Positions 13,801 through 24,769 of a stretch of 64,000 bases of DNA are shown here, in pieces. A program made the translations under genes and the position numbers. A model generated the notes under the pieces. It saw only the letters and a list, made by a program, of their open reading frames with translations, ran no database searches and had not been told where the DNA came from. Every line of letters begins with the position of its first letter. The stretch's first letter is position 1. Source of the DNA: Daedaleopsis sinensis (lineage: Eukaryota; Basidiomycota; Agaricomycetes; Polyporales; Polyporaceae); assembly GCA_033807695.1 (NCBI GenBank), contig CM066310.1, positions 248,001 to 312,000 of the forward strand, in the 5' to 3' direction.

Positions 13801-14675
13801 CTCAATCAAGAGCCTCGGAACTCATCTCATGCGACTCCCCACAGACGGTCTCGCAGCATCGTCGATCTTGGCCATCCTCAACTACCTCCTGCTCGGCTGG
13901 AACATCGCGGTGCGTGGGCTCGACCGACCAGCTGCCTTTGTGTTTTGCGATGCTCACTCCGACCGCGGCTGAACAGGTCGACGGCTTTTATGAGCACAGC
14001 TTCGAGATCTGGCTCGCCTGCACTGTCGTCTTTCCGGGCGCGGGTAACGTCGGCTTCACCCTGCTCGAGTACCGCCTCGGGCAGCGCAACCTCATCGACT
14101 CGCTCATCGAGAACCTCACATGGGTCCCGTTCTTGTGCGTATCATCTTGACTTCACCCTGACCGCACTCTCATGCTTATCCGTATCCTTATCCGCGCAGC
14201 TTCTTCTTCTTCGGCGGGCTGAGCATCCACCTCTCGCAAGCGCTCCTCGCCCACCTCTTCTCGTACAACATCACTTGGGGCGCGACGAAGAAGGAGGTCG
14301 AGCGCTCGAACTTCTGGCTCGAAGTCCCCAAGATCCTGAAGCGCTTCTGGCTCGCGCTCGTCCTCAGCCTCGCCTGCTGCGTGCTCATGGTCATCATGAC
14401 CACCTCGCTCGTCCCCGTCGGCTGGCGCATCCTCGGCTGGGACTGGGCTGTCATCGTGCCACTCGCGTGCGTCTCTTCCCTTCCCTTCCCTTTGCTTCTG
14501 CTGCGCTGTGATCGCGCGTGCTGACCCTGGTGCCGGCCACAGCATCTTCGCCGGCTGCCATATCGCATTTCCGGTGAGCAGCACGACGCCACCTGCTTCC
14601 CTTCCATTCCCGCAGGACTGACGCAATGCCCGACAGATCGTCCTCAACCCGTGGTTCATGATATTTTCATACTGA
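10881..14675 (+). CDS. Family 2 glycosyltransferase, polysaccharide-synthase type (copy 1)
   Basis: Predicted 873-aa multipass membrane synthase of the fungal 'glycosyl transferase family group 2' type, related to cellulose, chitin and hyaluronan synthases. It probably makes a cell-wall or extracellular polysaccharide; the substrate cannot be read from sequence. Fifteen exons: 10881-10928, 11051-11250, 11316-11424, 11610-12003, 12056-12165, 12225-12262, 12328-12468, 12641-13524, 13591-13713, 13769-13783, 13845-13909, 13977-14134, 14200-14466, 14543-14573, 14637-14675. All introns are GT-AG and the phases are consistent. The N-terminal ~200 residues show no motif I recognise; a Lys-rich linker and two membrane segments follow. 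The catalytic core has VDSDT (D494, D496), SEDFD (E596, D597) and ELNRW (632-636) in place of Q/RxxRW. About five membrane segments end the protein. The start is the first ATG, keeping MDYDAYDA as in both paralogues. Confidence 0.9.
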
Positions 14676-15839
14676 AGGCGTCATCAGTGACGATGGTAGA
14701 GTGCGCACATATTCCTGCCGTGGCGCCGCGGCGCTCGGGCATTGTTTCTCTGGCCGCCTTCTACGTTCTTTCTCCTCGCATCCTCTCGGTCGATTTAGTG
14801 AATTCGGATACAGATTCATCTAGACGGCTCGGCGTCCATTCTCTTCTCTGTCGCTGCTCTCGGGGTTCTTGGCGGTCGGTCTCGCCTGCACTCATACGAT
14901 AATTAGATAGACACTCGCATACACTCGCATACTCGCATATTCGCATACTTACATGCCATCGCATCTCGCACTCCGCGGCACCTATCTGTACGTACGTACC
15001 TGTCTTCCTTTGGGGCTCACATCGACGGAAATAATATTAATTCCATGGCTGCACGGCCATCCGTGCCTCAAATTCACAGTCGGTCGCGGGCGGATGACGT
15101 ATTGAGGGACACTACTACCAAGCACACCGTACGCGCGGGCGAAGTTGTGACGCGATCTACTAATCGGTCCTTGCTCGTGCGCAGGCGGATCTCGGGAGGA
15201 TTGGAGAACGGGCACGCGGGACCACTGCAGTGGTAGTTCCTGAGCTAATGCGACACAAAGTGTCAACGGTGGGATCGAGCGACGAGCTCCCAGCTTCAGA
15301 CTCAAGCTCCAAGCTCCAAGCTTCCAAGCTCCAAGGGCGGGCGCAGGTGGCCGCGCGAGACTGGGCCCGGCAGGGGCGCCGTCGAAGCTCCGAGGTTTTC
15401 ACGACCATCCGCGCAGGGACGGCCTTGTGTGCGAAGCTGTTGCGTCTGGAATCCCCAGGCTGACCGCGTCCATGAATCGATTTCAAGATAGAGATGTTGA
15501 ACCGTCGGAGAGCGAACGTTGGAACTTGTTGAACTTGAAGGTACGAGGACGCTGGAAGGCAATGGCCCGGGCCGGATCATTAGTGCTCTTGCTCATGGAA
15601 CAAGGGGGGTTGCACTCAACAACCGGGGTTTTCAAATTTCAGATTTATCCCTGGGCTCGAGCTCGACGTGTCTACTCGACGACGTATTATAAGTACGTGT
15701 ACATGCCTCGGGGTCTTCCGTGACACCGTGACAAAAGCTTGGCATTCCGACTTGCCCGATACAGTGTTCGGTCAGAGATAGAGCCAACATTCTCTCATTA
15801 TACCCGCTCATCGCCGACCGACAGATGGGTACTTATACA
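14676..15839. other. Intergenic, inner end of the left duplication arm
   Basis: No gene is seen. The first ~600 bases still match the region downstream of GT2 copy 3. A heptamer array lies at 15302-15335. A block at about 15490-15580 resembles 3790-3930. Confidence 0.5.
15302..15335. repeat. Heptamer array (CAAGCTC)n
   Basis: Four to five units CAAGCTC/CAAGCTT with a 7-bp period, at the inner edge of the duplicated arm. Confidence 0.75.
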
Positions 15840-16153
15840 GCGCAAGAGGCCGCCGCGGATGTAGAGTATACACCAAGGGGAAAAGATCCCCTGCTCTAGA
15901 AGCAGAGGGTGATATAACCCCTCGGCATCTCGTCGGCTCTCGCCGCTCGGTCACCACCGCCGCCTGCCCCCCGCCACAAAGACGCTAAGTGAGGTCTGGT
16001 ACATTGCAGCGCGCCCGACGCACACATGAGGGCGCAAAGCGAGCGAGCTCTGCATCCGTATGTATTCACTCTCTCTCACTTCAACGACTGCACACGCATG
16101 CTCAACGTGCGTCGTCGTGGAGGGCGACCTAGGGTGACGGGACCCATGGGCGC

Positions 16154-16197
16154 GCGTTGATGAGCGCATCATCAACAATTGATGCGCTCATCAACGC
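16154..16197. repeat. Perfect 18-bp inverted repeat with 8-nt loop
   Basis: Arms 16154-16171 and 16180-16197 are exact reverse complements (GCGTTGATGAGCGCATCA and its complement). It lies between the arms of the larger inverted repeat and about 212 nt before the DUF4246 start codon. It could form a hairpin or bind a dimeric regulator. Confidence 0.85.
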
Positions 16198-16246
16198 TTA
16201 GCTCGGGCGTTCGCCCTTGAGCCAATCTGAGTGGCTCCTGGGGGGG

Positions 16247-16253
16247 TTATAAG
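16247..16253 (+). promoter_or_regulatory. Putative TATA box of the DUF4246 gene
   Basis: TTATAAG lies about 160 nt before the chosen ATG, inside the right arm of the inverted repeat. The mirrored arm carries a similar TATAAC on the other strand at 15913-15918. Confidence 0.4.
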
Positions 16254-16408
16254 AGGTGGGGGATATTTTCCCCTTGGTGTAGACGGCTCCGCGGATAAGC
16301 AATTTGCGCCGCATCTTGCCTAGGAAATCGCGCCAGAGGTTAGTCCATATTGTTGTTCTTAGAATTCCTAGTACTGAAACTAGTTCTAGCACCACGATCT
16401 CCTCAACG

Positions 16409-18263
16409 ATGACCGAAGTCCAAGAGCCACAGCAGCGTGAGACCTACGCTGAGGGTCCTGCTACTAGCGACCCAGGATCTACACCCTCCGATAGTTCAGA
16501 AGCGTCTAGAGAGACTCACGAGAAGGACGCGCCCGAGATACATGTATTCCCCTCTCCGTACAAATTTAACTCCCACGAGCCCACCACCCTGGTCGAACTC
16601 CGGATGCGCAAGCTGTCTGGAATGATTCGCGCGAAGCCGCGGTGGTGGCAGAAGGTCCACGACGAGGCGCTCGTGACCAAGTGGCGCGCGGAGATGCATG
16701 AGTACGACCGCGAGCGGATCGCGTTCGAATGGCCGGAGAATGAGGGCACGGAAGAATGGCGCGCGAAGCACTGGCCGTTCAAACCTGTCACGGAGTCCCA
16801 GCTCGACTACGTGTTTGCAGAGCTGAAGCACTATGCTTTCCAGGTGGACGGGGAAACCGGGATCCATGTACGTCTCTGCCTGCTGTGCAGGGTTCTGTGC
16901 TGATGTAGAGAATTCGTAGAGCACCTCGGTATACTGCGTTCACCAATCGTGGACCCTTGTCCCCGCTGATGTGAAGAATTCACTCATCCGTGGTGTCGTG
17001 GTGCTCGAGTCCGTCCCTGATGAAGAGAAGGATTGGCATCCGGGTTCGAACGGCCAGGTTCTCGACCTAGTACACCCATCTCTCTACTGCTTACGAATCG
17101 GCAAGAGTCATTGCCGCCAGGGTGGCGACGGCGCGGATCCGCTCGAAGAGTACTCCATCGAGGAATACACGGGACTCCGCCCTGACTTTGAAGAGTTCCC
17201 TGACGACGACCAGCGCAAGACCATTGTGTCTCAGAAGTACCAGTGGCTTCCCACTGATTTCAAAGTCTCCGAGGCGGGCGAAGTCGAATGTCGCGGGATT
17301 ATCAACAACTTGCATCCAATCACCCACGAAGTGGTCTACCCCGCGATCACCGCTGTTCTCCAGAAGTTCGTACCCATGTTCGAGCGCGTTCTCTCCGATG
17401 CACTGAGTCCGGAGCCGCCTCGCGCGATAGAGGTCAATCCAACCGACTGGTACGAACCTCGGCCCGACTTTGACAACGATGAAGATTTCGATAGATACAT
17501 GAAAGAACGCGAGCCTCATGTCCCAGAACCAGCTCCTTTCGAACCCCCCCGCTCCGGCCCTCGCATCGAAATCAGCCTCCGCGGGCGCACGCTCCAAGTG
17601 ATCGTCAAGTTCGCGAACATCATGCTAACGCCAGAGAAGCCGCAGTACCCGGGTGGGACGTGGCACGTCGAAGGCATGCTCAACGAGCGCATCGTCGCGA
17701 CAGGCCTATATTACTACGCGTGCGAGAACATCACGGAGTCGCGGCTCGCGTTCCGCGTGCAGGTCGGGACGGAGGAAGGCCACTACGGCACGGCGTACGA
17801 GAACGGCGACTTCTATGGCTACCCGGCCGTCTTCGGGTTTGGGCACTTGGACGCGATGAACCAGGAACTCGGGCACGTTGTCGCCGCTGCCGATAAGTGC
17901 GTCGCGTTCCCGAACATTTATCAGCACCGCGTCGAGCCGTTCGCGCTCGAAGACCCGACGCGTTCCGGCCACCGGAAGATCCTGTGCTTCTTCCTCGTCG
18001 ACCCGTACCACGAGATCGACTCGACGGCGCGCATCCCACCGCAGCAGCGGGCGTGGTACACGGACGAGATGGAGCGGATTCCGGCGCTGCGTGCGTTGCC
18101 GCAGGAGCTGTACGACATGATCGCGGAGTATGCGCTCGAGGGCACGATTACGCGCGAGGAGGCGGAAGAGGAGAGGGAGAAGCTGATGAAGGAGCGGTCG
18201 GAGTTTGTGCTGCAGCACAACGAGGACGTCTTCGAGGTGAAGTTCAGCTTGTGCGAGCATTGA
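16409..18263 (+). CDS. DUF4246 family protein
   Basis: Fungal protein of the DUF4246 family, 600 aa. Two exons, 16409-16867 and 16920-18263, with a 52-nt phase-0 intron (gtacgt...gtag) that restores the family sequence. Family hallmarks include the DWHPGSNGQVLDLVHPSLY block, YYYACENITESRLAFR, and FPNIYQHRVEPF followed by GHRKILCFFLVDP. The biochemical role is not established. The pattern H402-x-E404, distal H489 and R505 on a beta-rich C-terminal half is what an Fe(II)/2-oxoglutarate oxygenase fold would show (inference). The N-terminal ~45 residues are Ser/Glu-rich and look disordered; the C-terminus has a charged helix (EEAEEEREKL). The ATG at 16304 is in frame, but its 35 extra residues look like leader, so I prefer 16409. 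Confidence 0.85.
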
Positions 18264-18439
18264 TCTGGGCGTACCTCTTGTACGAGAAGTCTAGAGCTGC
18301 ATGTCCACGGTAACGAGTTCGAAGGCTGAGTAACCTTGGGGAGCAGGGTTTGGAATATTCATTGTGGCTCAGAACTGCCATGGTGCGCCCTACTCATGTG
18401 GCGGAAAATCTAAGTTTTGCCCGTGAAGAGTTAAGTACC

Positions 18440-18713
18440 GCTGTATGACGTTCATGTTCTGGCAGCACATCGTGTTGGCGGAGCTGTGCGGCGCGGTCAG
18501 CCTCTCAATATTGCCATGTGTTCAAGTCTGCCACTTAGCAAGTGTTGCCAGAGCCCGCGCCGATGACGGTGATCGGGGAACAGGAGAGGCCGACGAGGGC
18601 GTTGATGTCCTGCACCACGACCCCGATGGACTTGAGGATGCCGGCAGCAGCAGGGTCGCTCACCTTCAACGTGACGGTGTTGCAGCAGTGACTGGACGGG
18701 CCCAGTCGATCAG
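18440..18713 (-). pseudogene. Class I hydrophobin relic
   Basis: On the minus strand, 18535-18713 encodes a hydrophobin core: HCCNT (the second and third Cys of the eight-Cys pattern), then a hydrophobic stretch ending in DINALVGLSCSPITVIG with the fourth Cys, and GSGNTC with the fifth. A TAA at 18535-18537 follows directly. About 60 nt further, at 18444-18473, a CCQN motif typical of the sixth and seventh Cys appears in another frame. Upstream, TGGGCCCGTCCAG resembles the usual GPVQ before the Cys pair, but a short insertion breaks the frame. I find no signal peptide, first Cys or eighth Cys. Hydrophobins coat fungal hyphae; this copy looks dead. Confidence 0.7.
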
Positions 18714-20047
18714 GACGCGGGGTTCCCGTTCGGAGCGGGGGTGGCGGGGGCAAGGAGTCACGGTCTCGGCGGACGACTGCCACCAGGGAGAATTTGTCCA
18801 CGAGTCAGAGCCTGAGGTCGATGTCCGAGTCGGAGGTCGTGAATCGTAGATCGGAAGTCAAAAACCCAAAGTAAGAACGTCAGACCAGACGAAGGCGAGA
18901 GCGATACTAGAATCCTGAAATAGATGGTGGTGGTCGAACGAGCATGTTGTGTATGTGCGGCGTAGAGAGGAGGAGCCGCACATCGTCGGCGTCTACGTTT
19001 CCTAATCCGTAACATTGCGTACTGGACGCTCACCGTCCGGAGTCTACCGACAGGACCGGCTAATGCTCATCGACGGCGGACGCGTGGCCTTTCTCCGTAT
19101 GCTTCAGCACGGGTATCATATTACTGTTACGGTCTATGGACGCGAGACGCGTGCTCGTCGCTCAAAACGATCACAAACGGGTCCGGGACAGCGGGGACGG
19201 ACAGCGACGGACAGACGAACGCGAACTCTAAGCGGACGGAGGTGGTGCACGGGGTGAATGCGTGAATGCGGGAATGCGTGAATGCGGGGATGCGGGCTAC
19301 GAGAGATGTACATGCACATGCGTGCGTGCCCAAGGATTAATATGCAGCAAGACAGACGTGCGGCGGGGGCGTAGCCTAAGAACCAAAACCCAAACAAAAA
19401 CACATGAACGACGAGTACTGTGGGGGCCGCGACGGGACGAACGGGGTACAGAGCGGGGTGCGGACGGGGAAGAGCAAACAGAGGGGCGCAGCAGCAGCAG
19501 TCAGGTCAGGTCAGGTCAGGTCATGTCAGGAGACAAGGAACGGAGGAGATAGTGCTATCGCGTAGAGACGAGGAAGGGAAGCAGAAGAAAGTATAGCAAC
19601 GTACACACTGAGCCACGGAGATGATGACGACGTAAATCACAATCACCACGCAAAGTCCAAGTGTCCAAAGGAAGGAAGAGGAAGATGCGCCCGCGAGGCA
19701 TGGAAGTTCTGACCGCGCCGTGATCTCATGGAGCAAGGGAGCAAGGGAGCAAGGGGTAGATATGCAAGGGGGCAGACGGTCAGGCGTCCATCAGAGTCGG
19801 GGGGTGCTCGTTATCGACATGTGCGACGTGCGACGTGCGACGGTCGGGCGTGACGTCTAGGTGCGAAGCGGCGATGGAGGGGAGAGAACAGGCGGACTGG
19901 ATCGGGGATGGGCACGAGATACATAAGAGAGCGACAGGTAGAGATGTCGGCAGGCCCGCAGCCGCACGCAGCACGTCCTTCGTGTGGATACGACGTGTTG
20001 AGTTGCGAGCAGACCGGGGCCACCTGCCATGGCGTGGTGCGAACGTG
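18714..20047. other. Intergenic with short tandem arrays
   Basis: I see no gene. The stretch holds a (GTGAATGCG)-like array at about 19254-19295, (AGGTC)5 at 19501-19530 and (GAGCAAGG)3 at 19731-19757. Part of it must be the 3' region of the GH16 gene on the minus strand. Confidence 0.55.
19501..19530. repeat. Pentamer array (AGGTC)n
   Basis: Five direct copies of a TCAGG/AGGTC unit, the last with one substitution. Confidence 0.8.
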
Positions 20048-22039
20048 CTAGCAGCGCTGCCACATCTTGACCGAGTCGACGACCATCGCGCGGTCCGCGA
20101 TGTTCTTCGGCCACGTCTCGTACCACGTGTCCTGTGCCTCCGCGAAGTCGCGCATCGCAGCTGTATCAAAGAGCGAGCGTCAGCGTCCGTCCATGTCCAT
20201 GTCTATCTCCCGCGACAAAACAGCACCGAGAAGGCGGAAGACGTACTCTGCGAGTGATCGAGCCACGGCTTGTCGCCCGCGCCGTCCGGGAACCACCCGC
20301 TCGTCCCGCCGACAGCGACGTTCAGAATCAGATAAAACGGCATATCGAACGGCGCGACGTTCCGCGTGCCGTCCTTCCACGGGTCCGGCGTCGCGATGAA
20401 GTCCGTGCCGTTCTGCACGATCGCCGGGAAGTTCCCGAGCTTGAAGAACGGCTCGCGGAAGCGCAGGAAGAGCGTGTACGTGAGGCGCGAGTCGACGTAC
20501 AGCCGGATGAAGTCCGGGCTCCACTCCATCGCGAACGTGTGGAACTTGTCCGCGAACGTCTGCCGCCGGTTCGTCCACCACCCGAACGTGTGCGTCACGC
20601 CGTTCAGCCACGTGAACGGGCCCCAGTTCAGCGCGCCCTGCACGTAGTCGACGCCCCTGTGCGAGAGGAGGAGCGGTGAGCACGCGCGCGCACAAGTAGG
20701 GCGGACGTCTGCGCGGGGACTCACTGTGCGGGGTACTCTGGCGGGTTGCCGCGCGACTGCATGATGTCGATCTCGCCCGAGGCCGGCCACGGCCCGTACC
20801 GCTCGTCGACGGGCTGCATCCAGATGGAGGGCCAGATCCAGTCCCCGCGCGGGAGCTTCGCGACGACCTCGACCTTGCCGTACTGGATGTGGTGGCTGTG
20901 CTTGGTCGATATGCGCGCGCTCATGACCGGGTTGATCACGGTGCCCGCGGTGAGGTTCGAGACAGCGCCGCAGCCGGTGGTGGAGTTGACCGCGGTGCAG
21001 CCGGTGATGTTGTACGTGTACCCGTCGAGGACGGCGGGCTTGCCGATGACGTCCGAGGTGAGCGTCGGGACGAGGTAGAGCTTCCCGTCCTGCACGAACG
21101 AGTTGTTCGGCGAGTTCGTCGTCATCTCGAACTCCCCGGCCCTGCCCCGCGCGCGTGAGCGTGAGCACGCGCGCACACGCATGATAAACGGGCGGGGGCT
21201 CACCTGAATCCGCTCATGTCGACCTCGTGCGCCCACGTGTACTTGGTGTCGAACGTGTCGAACTCGTCCTGCATGATCAGGCACAGGTTGCCCACGCGCG
21301 GGACCTGCACGTACGCAAAGTAGACGCGGATCGCGCCCCCGACGACGCCGAGGAGCGCGACGAGCCCCGTGAGCCAGTACGAGAGCGTGCCGTACACGTC
21401 CTTCTCCGTCAGCCACGGCTTCGCGATCTCGCCCGTGAGCATCGTCGACCGCTGGCGCTTCGCCGAGCGCGGGACCGGGGCGACGGCGCACGCGCCCTCG
21501 AACACGGTCGTGCGCCTGGGCATCGCCGGGGGCGACATGAACGAGCTCCGGACGTGTGCGGTGGACGAGTTGCGGCGGCTCCGCGCGCCGCCGCCGCCGC
21601 CGCTGCGCATGTGCAGGTCTGTGGTCGAGGCCCGGAGCGAGGACTTGCCCGTGTGCGGGCGCGAGGCGGGCGGGGAGCCCGGCTCGGGGAAGGGGTAGTA
21701 CGAGGCCGAGGCGATGCTGGCCACGGAGGCCGAGTGGGGCGTGTGCTGCAGGTTCTGCTCGGAGCTGAGGTTGAGGACGCTCGCGGGCGGGGAGAACGGG
21801 TTGCTCACGCCCGAGCGCGGCGTGGGGGGCACGGAGGGGTCCGGGGTGCGGAAGGGGTCCCTGCGCATGTCCTCGGTGCTGAAGAGCGGCCTGGGTGCCT
21901 GTCGTCGTGAGCCCATGCTGGCTGGCGTGGGCGCGAGGTGCGCGGCGGGGTGGTGGGGCAGAGAGAAAGACGCAGGCAGTATCTCGGAAGATGAAGAGGC
22001 AGAAGACGCAATCGAGGAAGGAGGGGGTAGGTCGGCCAT
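20048..22039 (-). CDS. Membrane-anchored GH16 glucan-active protein, acid/base Glu replaced by Gln
   Basis: Predicted 591-aa type II membrane protein with a GH16 beta-glucanase/transglycosylase fold, expected at the plasma membrane or secretory pathway facing the wall. Four exons on the minus strand: 22039-21204, 21141-20725, 20656-20247, 20160-20048; introns of 62, 68 and 85 nt with GT-AG ends and matching phases. Residues 1-215 are Ser/Pro-rich and cytosolic, a single membrane helix spans about 218-240, and the catalytic domain follows (MQDEFDTF, IQYGKVEVVAKLP, WPSIWMQP). The GH16 signature reads SGEIDIMQSRGN: the nucleophile E402 and D404 are present, but position 407, normally the acid/base Glu, is Gln (CAG). 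The YPAQGVDYVQGALNWGP stretch recalls the laminarinase/beta-glucan-recognition branch. It is either an impaired enzyme or a glucan-binding protein. It lies tail-to-tail with the DUF4246 gene. Confidence 0.85.
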
Positions 22040-24730
22040 GTCTAAGAGATGCGAGGCGGGGTAAGGAGGGGAGGAAGTGAACGTGGGACTCGGGGGAGGG
22101 CGAAGGCGGAAGGAGCCTCGAGCGGGGCGGATGGCTCGCTGAGGACTTTAAGACATGCGCATGCACCGAAGACGACGGCGGACCAGGGACACGGGCGGGC
22201 CAGGAGCGGGACGGCCGGCGAGGGCGCGGACGATCGTCGACTGCTCGCGCGAACGCACATTAATCGCCTGCGACCGCTGCCCCGGCTCGGCGACTGTACT
22301 CCTCCTGCTCGCCTTCGCCCGATCCTTCTCACGCCGGGAGATATGTCCTATCTCGACACGGAAGGTCTCTTGCCGCGACGGCACCCTGCCTCTCGCCCCT
22401 GGTCCTGCCATCCAGAAATTGTTCAGACGTGACACGGACAGACGAGAAGGAACACCGACTGCAGCTGGACAGATACGCCTGCTGACATCATCCCACCGGT
22501 CCCGGACGTAAGCAGCTTCCATGCCTCACGCCCGAGACTAGTGCTGTTGAGAACGTCGTGAACAACAACGTCGTTCGGCTAGACGAGGGAAGGCGACTGA
22601 CCCTCGTCGGAGGATGCGTCCGCGTAAGCAGTCCACACACCCGCGCCTGAGACTTGCGGCCCGTTGGGGGCGGGATGGGGCGGGACGCGCTGGCGCTCCG
22701 GGAAGAGCGAAGCCAAGGCAGAAGACGACGCAAGCCCGACTCTCTTCACCGCACGAAGCCAGCAGCCAGCTGGAGCACCGGGCGCGCTCCCCGTGCCGTG
22801 GGAGGAAGACGACATATCCATCCAGTCTTGACTAGGACTCTTCGGGGCGGGGCCAATCCGAGCGTAAAGATCCCATGGCTGCCTGCCCTGGCCATGGTGC
22901 ACACTGCACGGTGTGTGCAGGAGAAAGAGCGGGCGAATACGCGCGCCTGCCCTGGGCTCGGACGCACAGAGGAGGAAGGACGGGAAAAGTATCTGATCGC
23001 GCGTGTCAGCGCCCGGAGCTTTGCGAAGACTGTTCGGACTCGGACTCGGAACACCGACCGGCCACGTCACGGCCACGCCCAGTCACGCTCGCCCTCCGGC
23101 GCGGCCGAACAGAGTCCGCATCGCCCGTCTCAGAGGCCTCCAGGTTCCCCCGCGGGCTCAGCGCTCGACGCTCGTCCACTGACGGCGTGTTCGATAGCGT
23201 TAGCTTCGGGCGAGGAGGATCTGTATCTCGTCTGGATCAGCAAGTCTGCAAAGAAGGGCGGGGCAACGATGAGACTGAGAGTCGCAAGCCCACACCGAGG
23301 GCTCGGACATCCCGGGGTACTAGCTAGGCAGCCGCTCGGACGGATGCATGCTCGCCACACCCGATAGCCACGCACTTGCGTCTAGGGATATCGGACTTCG
23401 GATTCGGGCTCGGGCTCGGCGTGCATTCCGTCGCACTAAGCTAACGCTGCCGCAACACGACGAGCAGTGCGCGCCCGCAGCGGACACTGTACACACCACT
23501 AACACCAACACTGACGAGCACGAACGCAAATCCAACGCACATCCGCCGTTCGCCGTTCGCCGTTCAACTCCACCGGTGCGCGGACACTAGCGCTCCCGCC
23601 AGCCTTCGCCCATCTGCAGGGTCCTAGGTCCTGGGTCCTGAAGGTCTGATCATGGCCCTGGGCCCTGGGTCCTGCACGGCTGCTGAACGCGAACAGCGAT
23701 CACAGCGATAGATGCTGCCCGGAGTCCAGCGGTACCCAGCGGCGCGGTGCCTCGCAAACCAGTAGCACCTCGTCGCCCGGCTTCCTAGTACCTACGCCCG
23801 CACCTACAGCGTCGCGGTTTCCATGTATGATTCGACGCCGCACGCGCATCGACATTCCAGATCACGCGCACGACTCGCCCGTCCCCTACAGGCTCGCCCG
23901 TCCCCTAGTACCTACCCGCGACACTGCCCGTCCCCTACCCGCCACCCGCCCGAGGCGCGTACGAATCGCGATACGCTCGGTGCTCCTGGGCTGCGCGACT
24001 TGGCACCGGGCGGCGGGCCGGGCCGGGCCTGCCGGGGTGTCCACATGTCAACTGTCACGCACGTCACGCGCGAGACTTTCTGTCGAAAAATCTGGAGGAT
24101 CGGGTCAGGATCGGGTAGAGCTGTCCCCGGCGCCCCCGCCCCCGACACCGCCCCCGACAGCGACAGCGACACCGACTGTTGGGTTGTTCGAGCTTGACAT
24201 GGACATGGACATTGGACAATGGACAATGGACAGGACGCGTCCGGGTACGTACCCGGTGCCGTGATGAGGAAAGTACTAGTGGCCGCCTCCTCCTCCGATC
24301 CCGGACGGACGTCGACGTGCACGTGTGAGCTGTGTTAGTTCCTCGAATTCATTTCGCTTGTAGCGGGCGGGCGCGTGCGGCTTCTCTGATGCCCCCATCG
24401 ACATCGAAATCGAAATCGAAGCGCGGACGCGGACGAGGACGCAGCGCAGGCCGGGGTGCCAGCACGATTGGTCAGCCGTCCGCCGTCTGCCGTCTCTGGA
24501 TCGCATCGCATCGCCTGCGTCCGCGCTGTCGCTGTCGCTGTTCGAACGTTCGACTTGGGGCGTGTACATTGTGTGTTCTTGTTCAACTTGCATCTGCAAT
24601 GCGTCCATGATCCATGTGCGTGATAGCATCTGCATCTGCCTTGCGCAAATCCAGCATCAACGTTAACATCACAGTACCAGTGTCTGCCTGCCACGTGCAC
24701 TGCCAGCGATAATTTAGAGCGTCGGGACTC

Positions 24731-24769
24731 GGGAGGCGGGAGGCGGGAGGCGGGAGGCGGGAGGCGGGC
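24731..24769. repeat. Heptamer array (GGGAGGC)n
   Basis: Five and a half direct copies of GGGAGGC without interruption. Confidence 0.9.

Larger units (their letters stand above)
3650..15290. repeat. Left arm of an inverted segmental duplication
   Basis: This segment matches the reverse complement of about 37310-48720. Matching pairs seen by eye: 3785-3930 with 48580-48690; 4830-4990 with 47620-47810; 5290-5400 with 47255-47370; 10430-10640 with 42180-42350; GT2 10881-14675 with 41920-37976; 15005-15016 with 37611-37623; 15130-15235 with 37380-37490. The sum of paired coordinates stays near 52.5-52.8 kb throughout, so order and spacing are kept. Coding parts are much more alike than flanks, which have many indels, so the duplication is old. 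Apart from the GT2 gene I find no coding sequence in the arm, including 3650-10742. The limits are approximate. Confidence 0.75.
15840..16310. repeat. Inverted repeat in front of the DUF4246 gene
   Basis: The left arm, about 15840-15921, and right arm, about 16242-16310, are imperfect reverse complements. They share a perfect 16-nt core (TACACCAAGGGGAAAA at 15869-15884, its complement at 16266-16281), outer GCGCAA and CCGCGGA blocks, and an inner TATAACCCC block. The right arm includes the putative TATA box of the DUF4246 gene, so the left arm carries a mirrored copy pointing the other way. It could be the remains of a bidirectional promoter or a small TIR element. I see no gene reading leftwards from it. 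Confidence 0.7.

Noticed and set aside
17036..17060. tRNA-like TTCGAA motif
   Set aside because: It lies within the conserved DWHPGSNGQ coding block of the DUF4246 gene. No cloverleaf surrounds it, and no other tRNA-like fold was found in the window.
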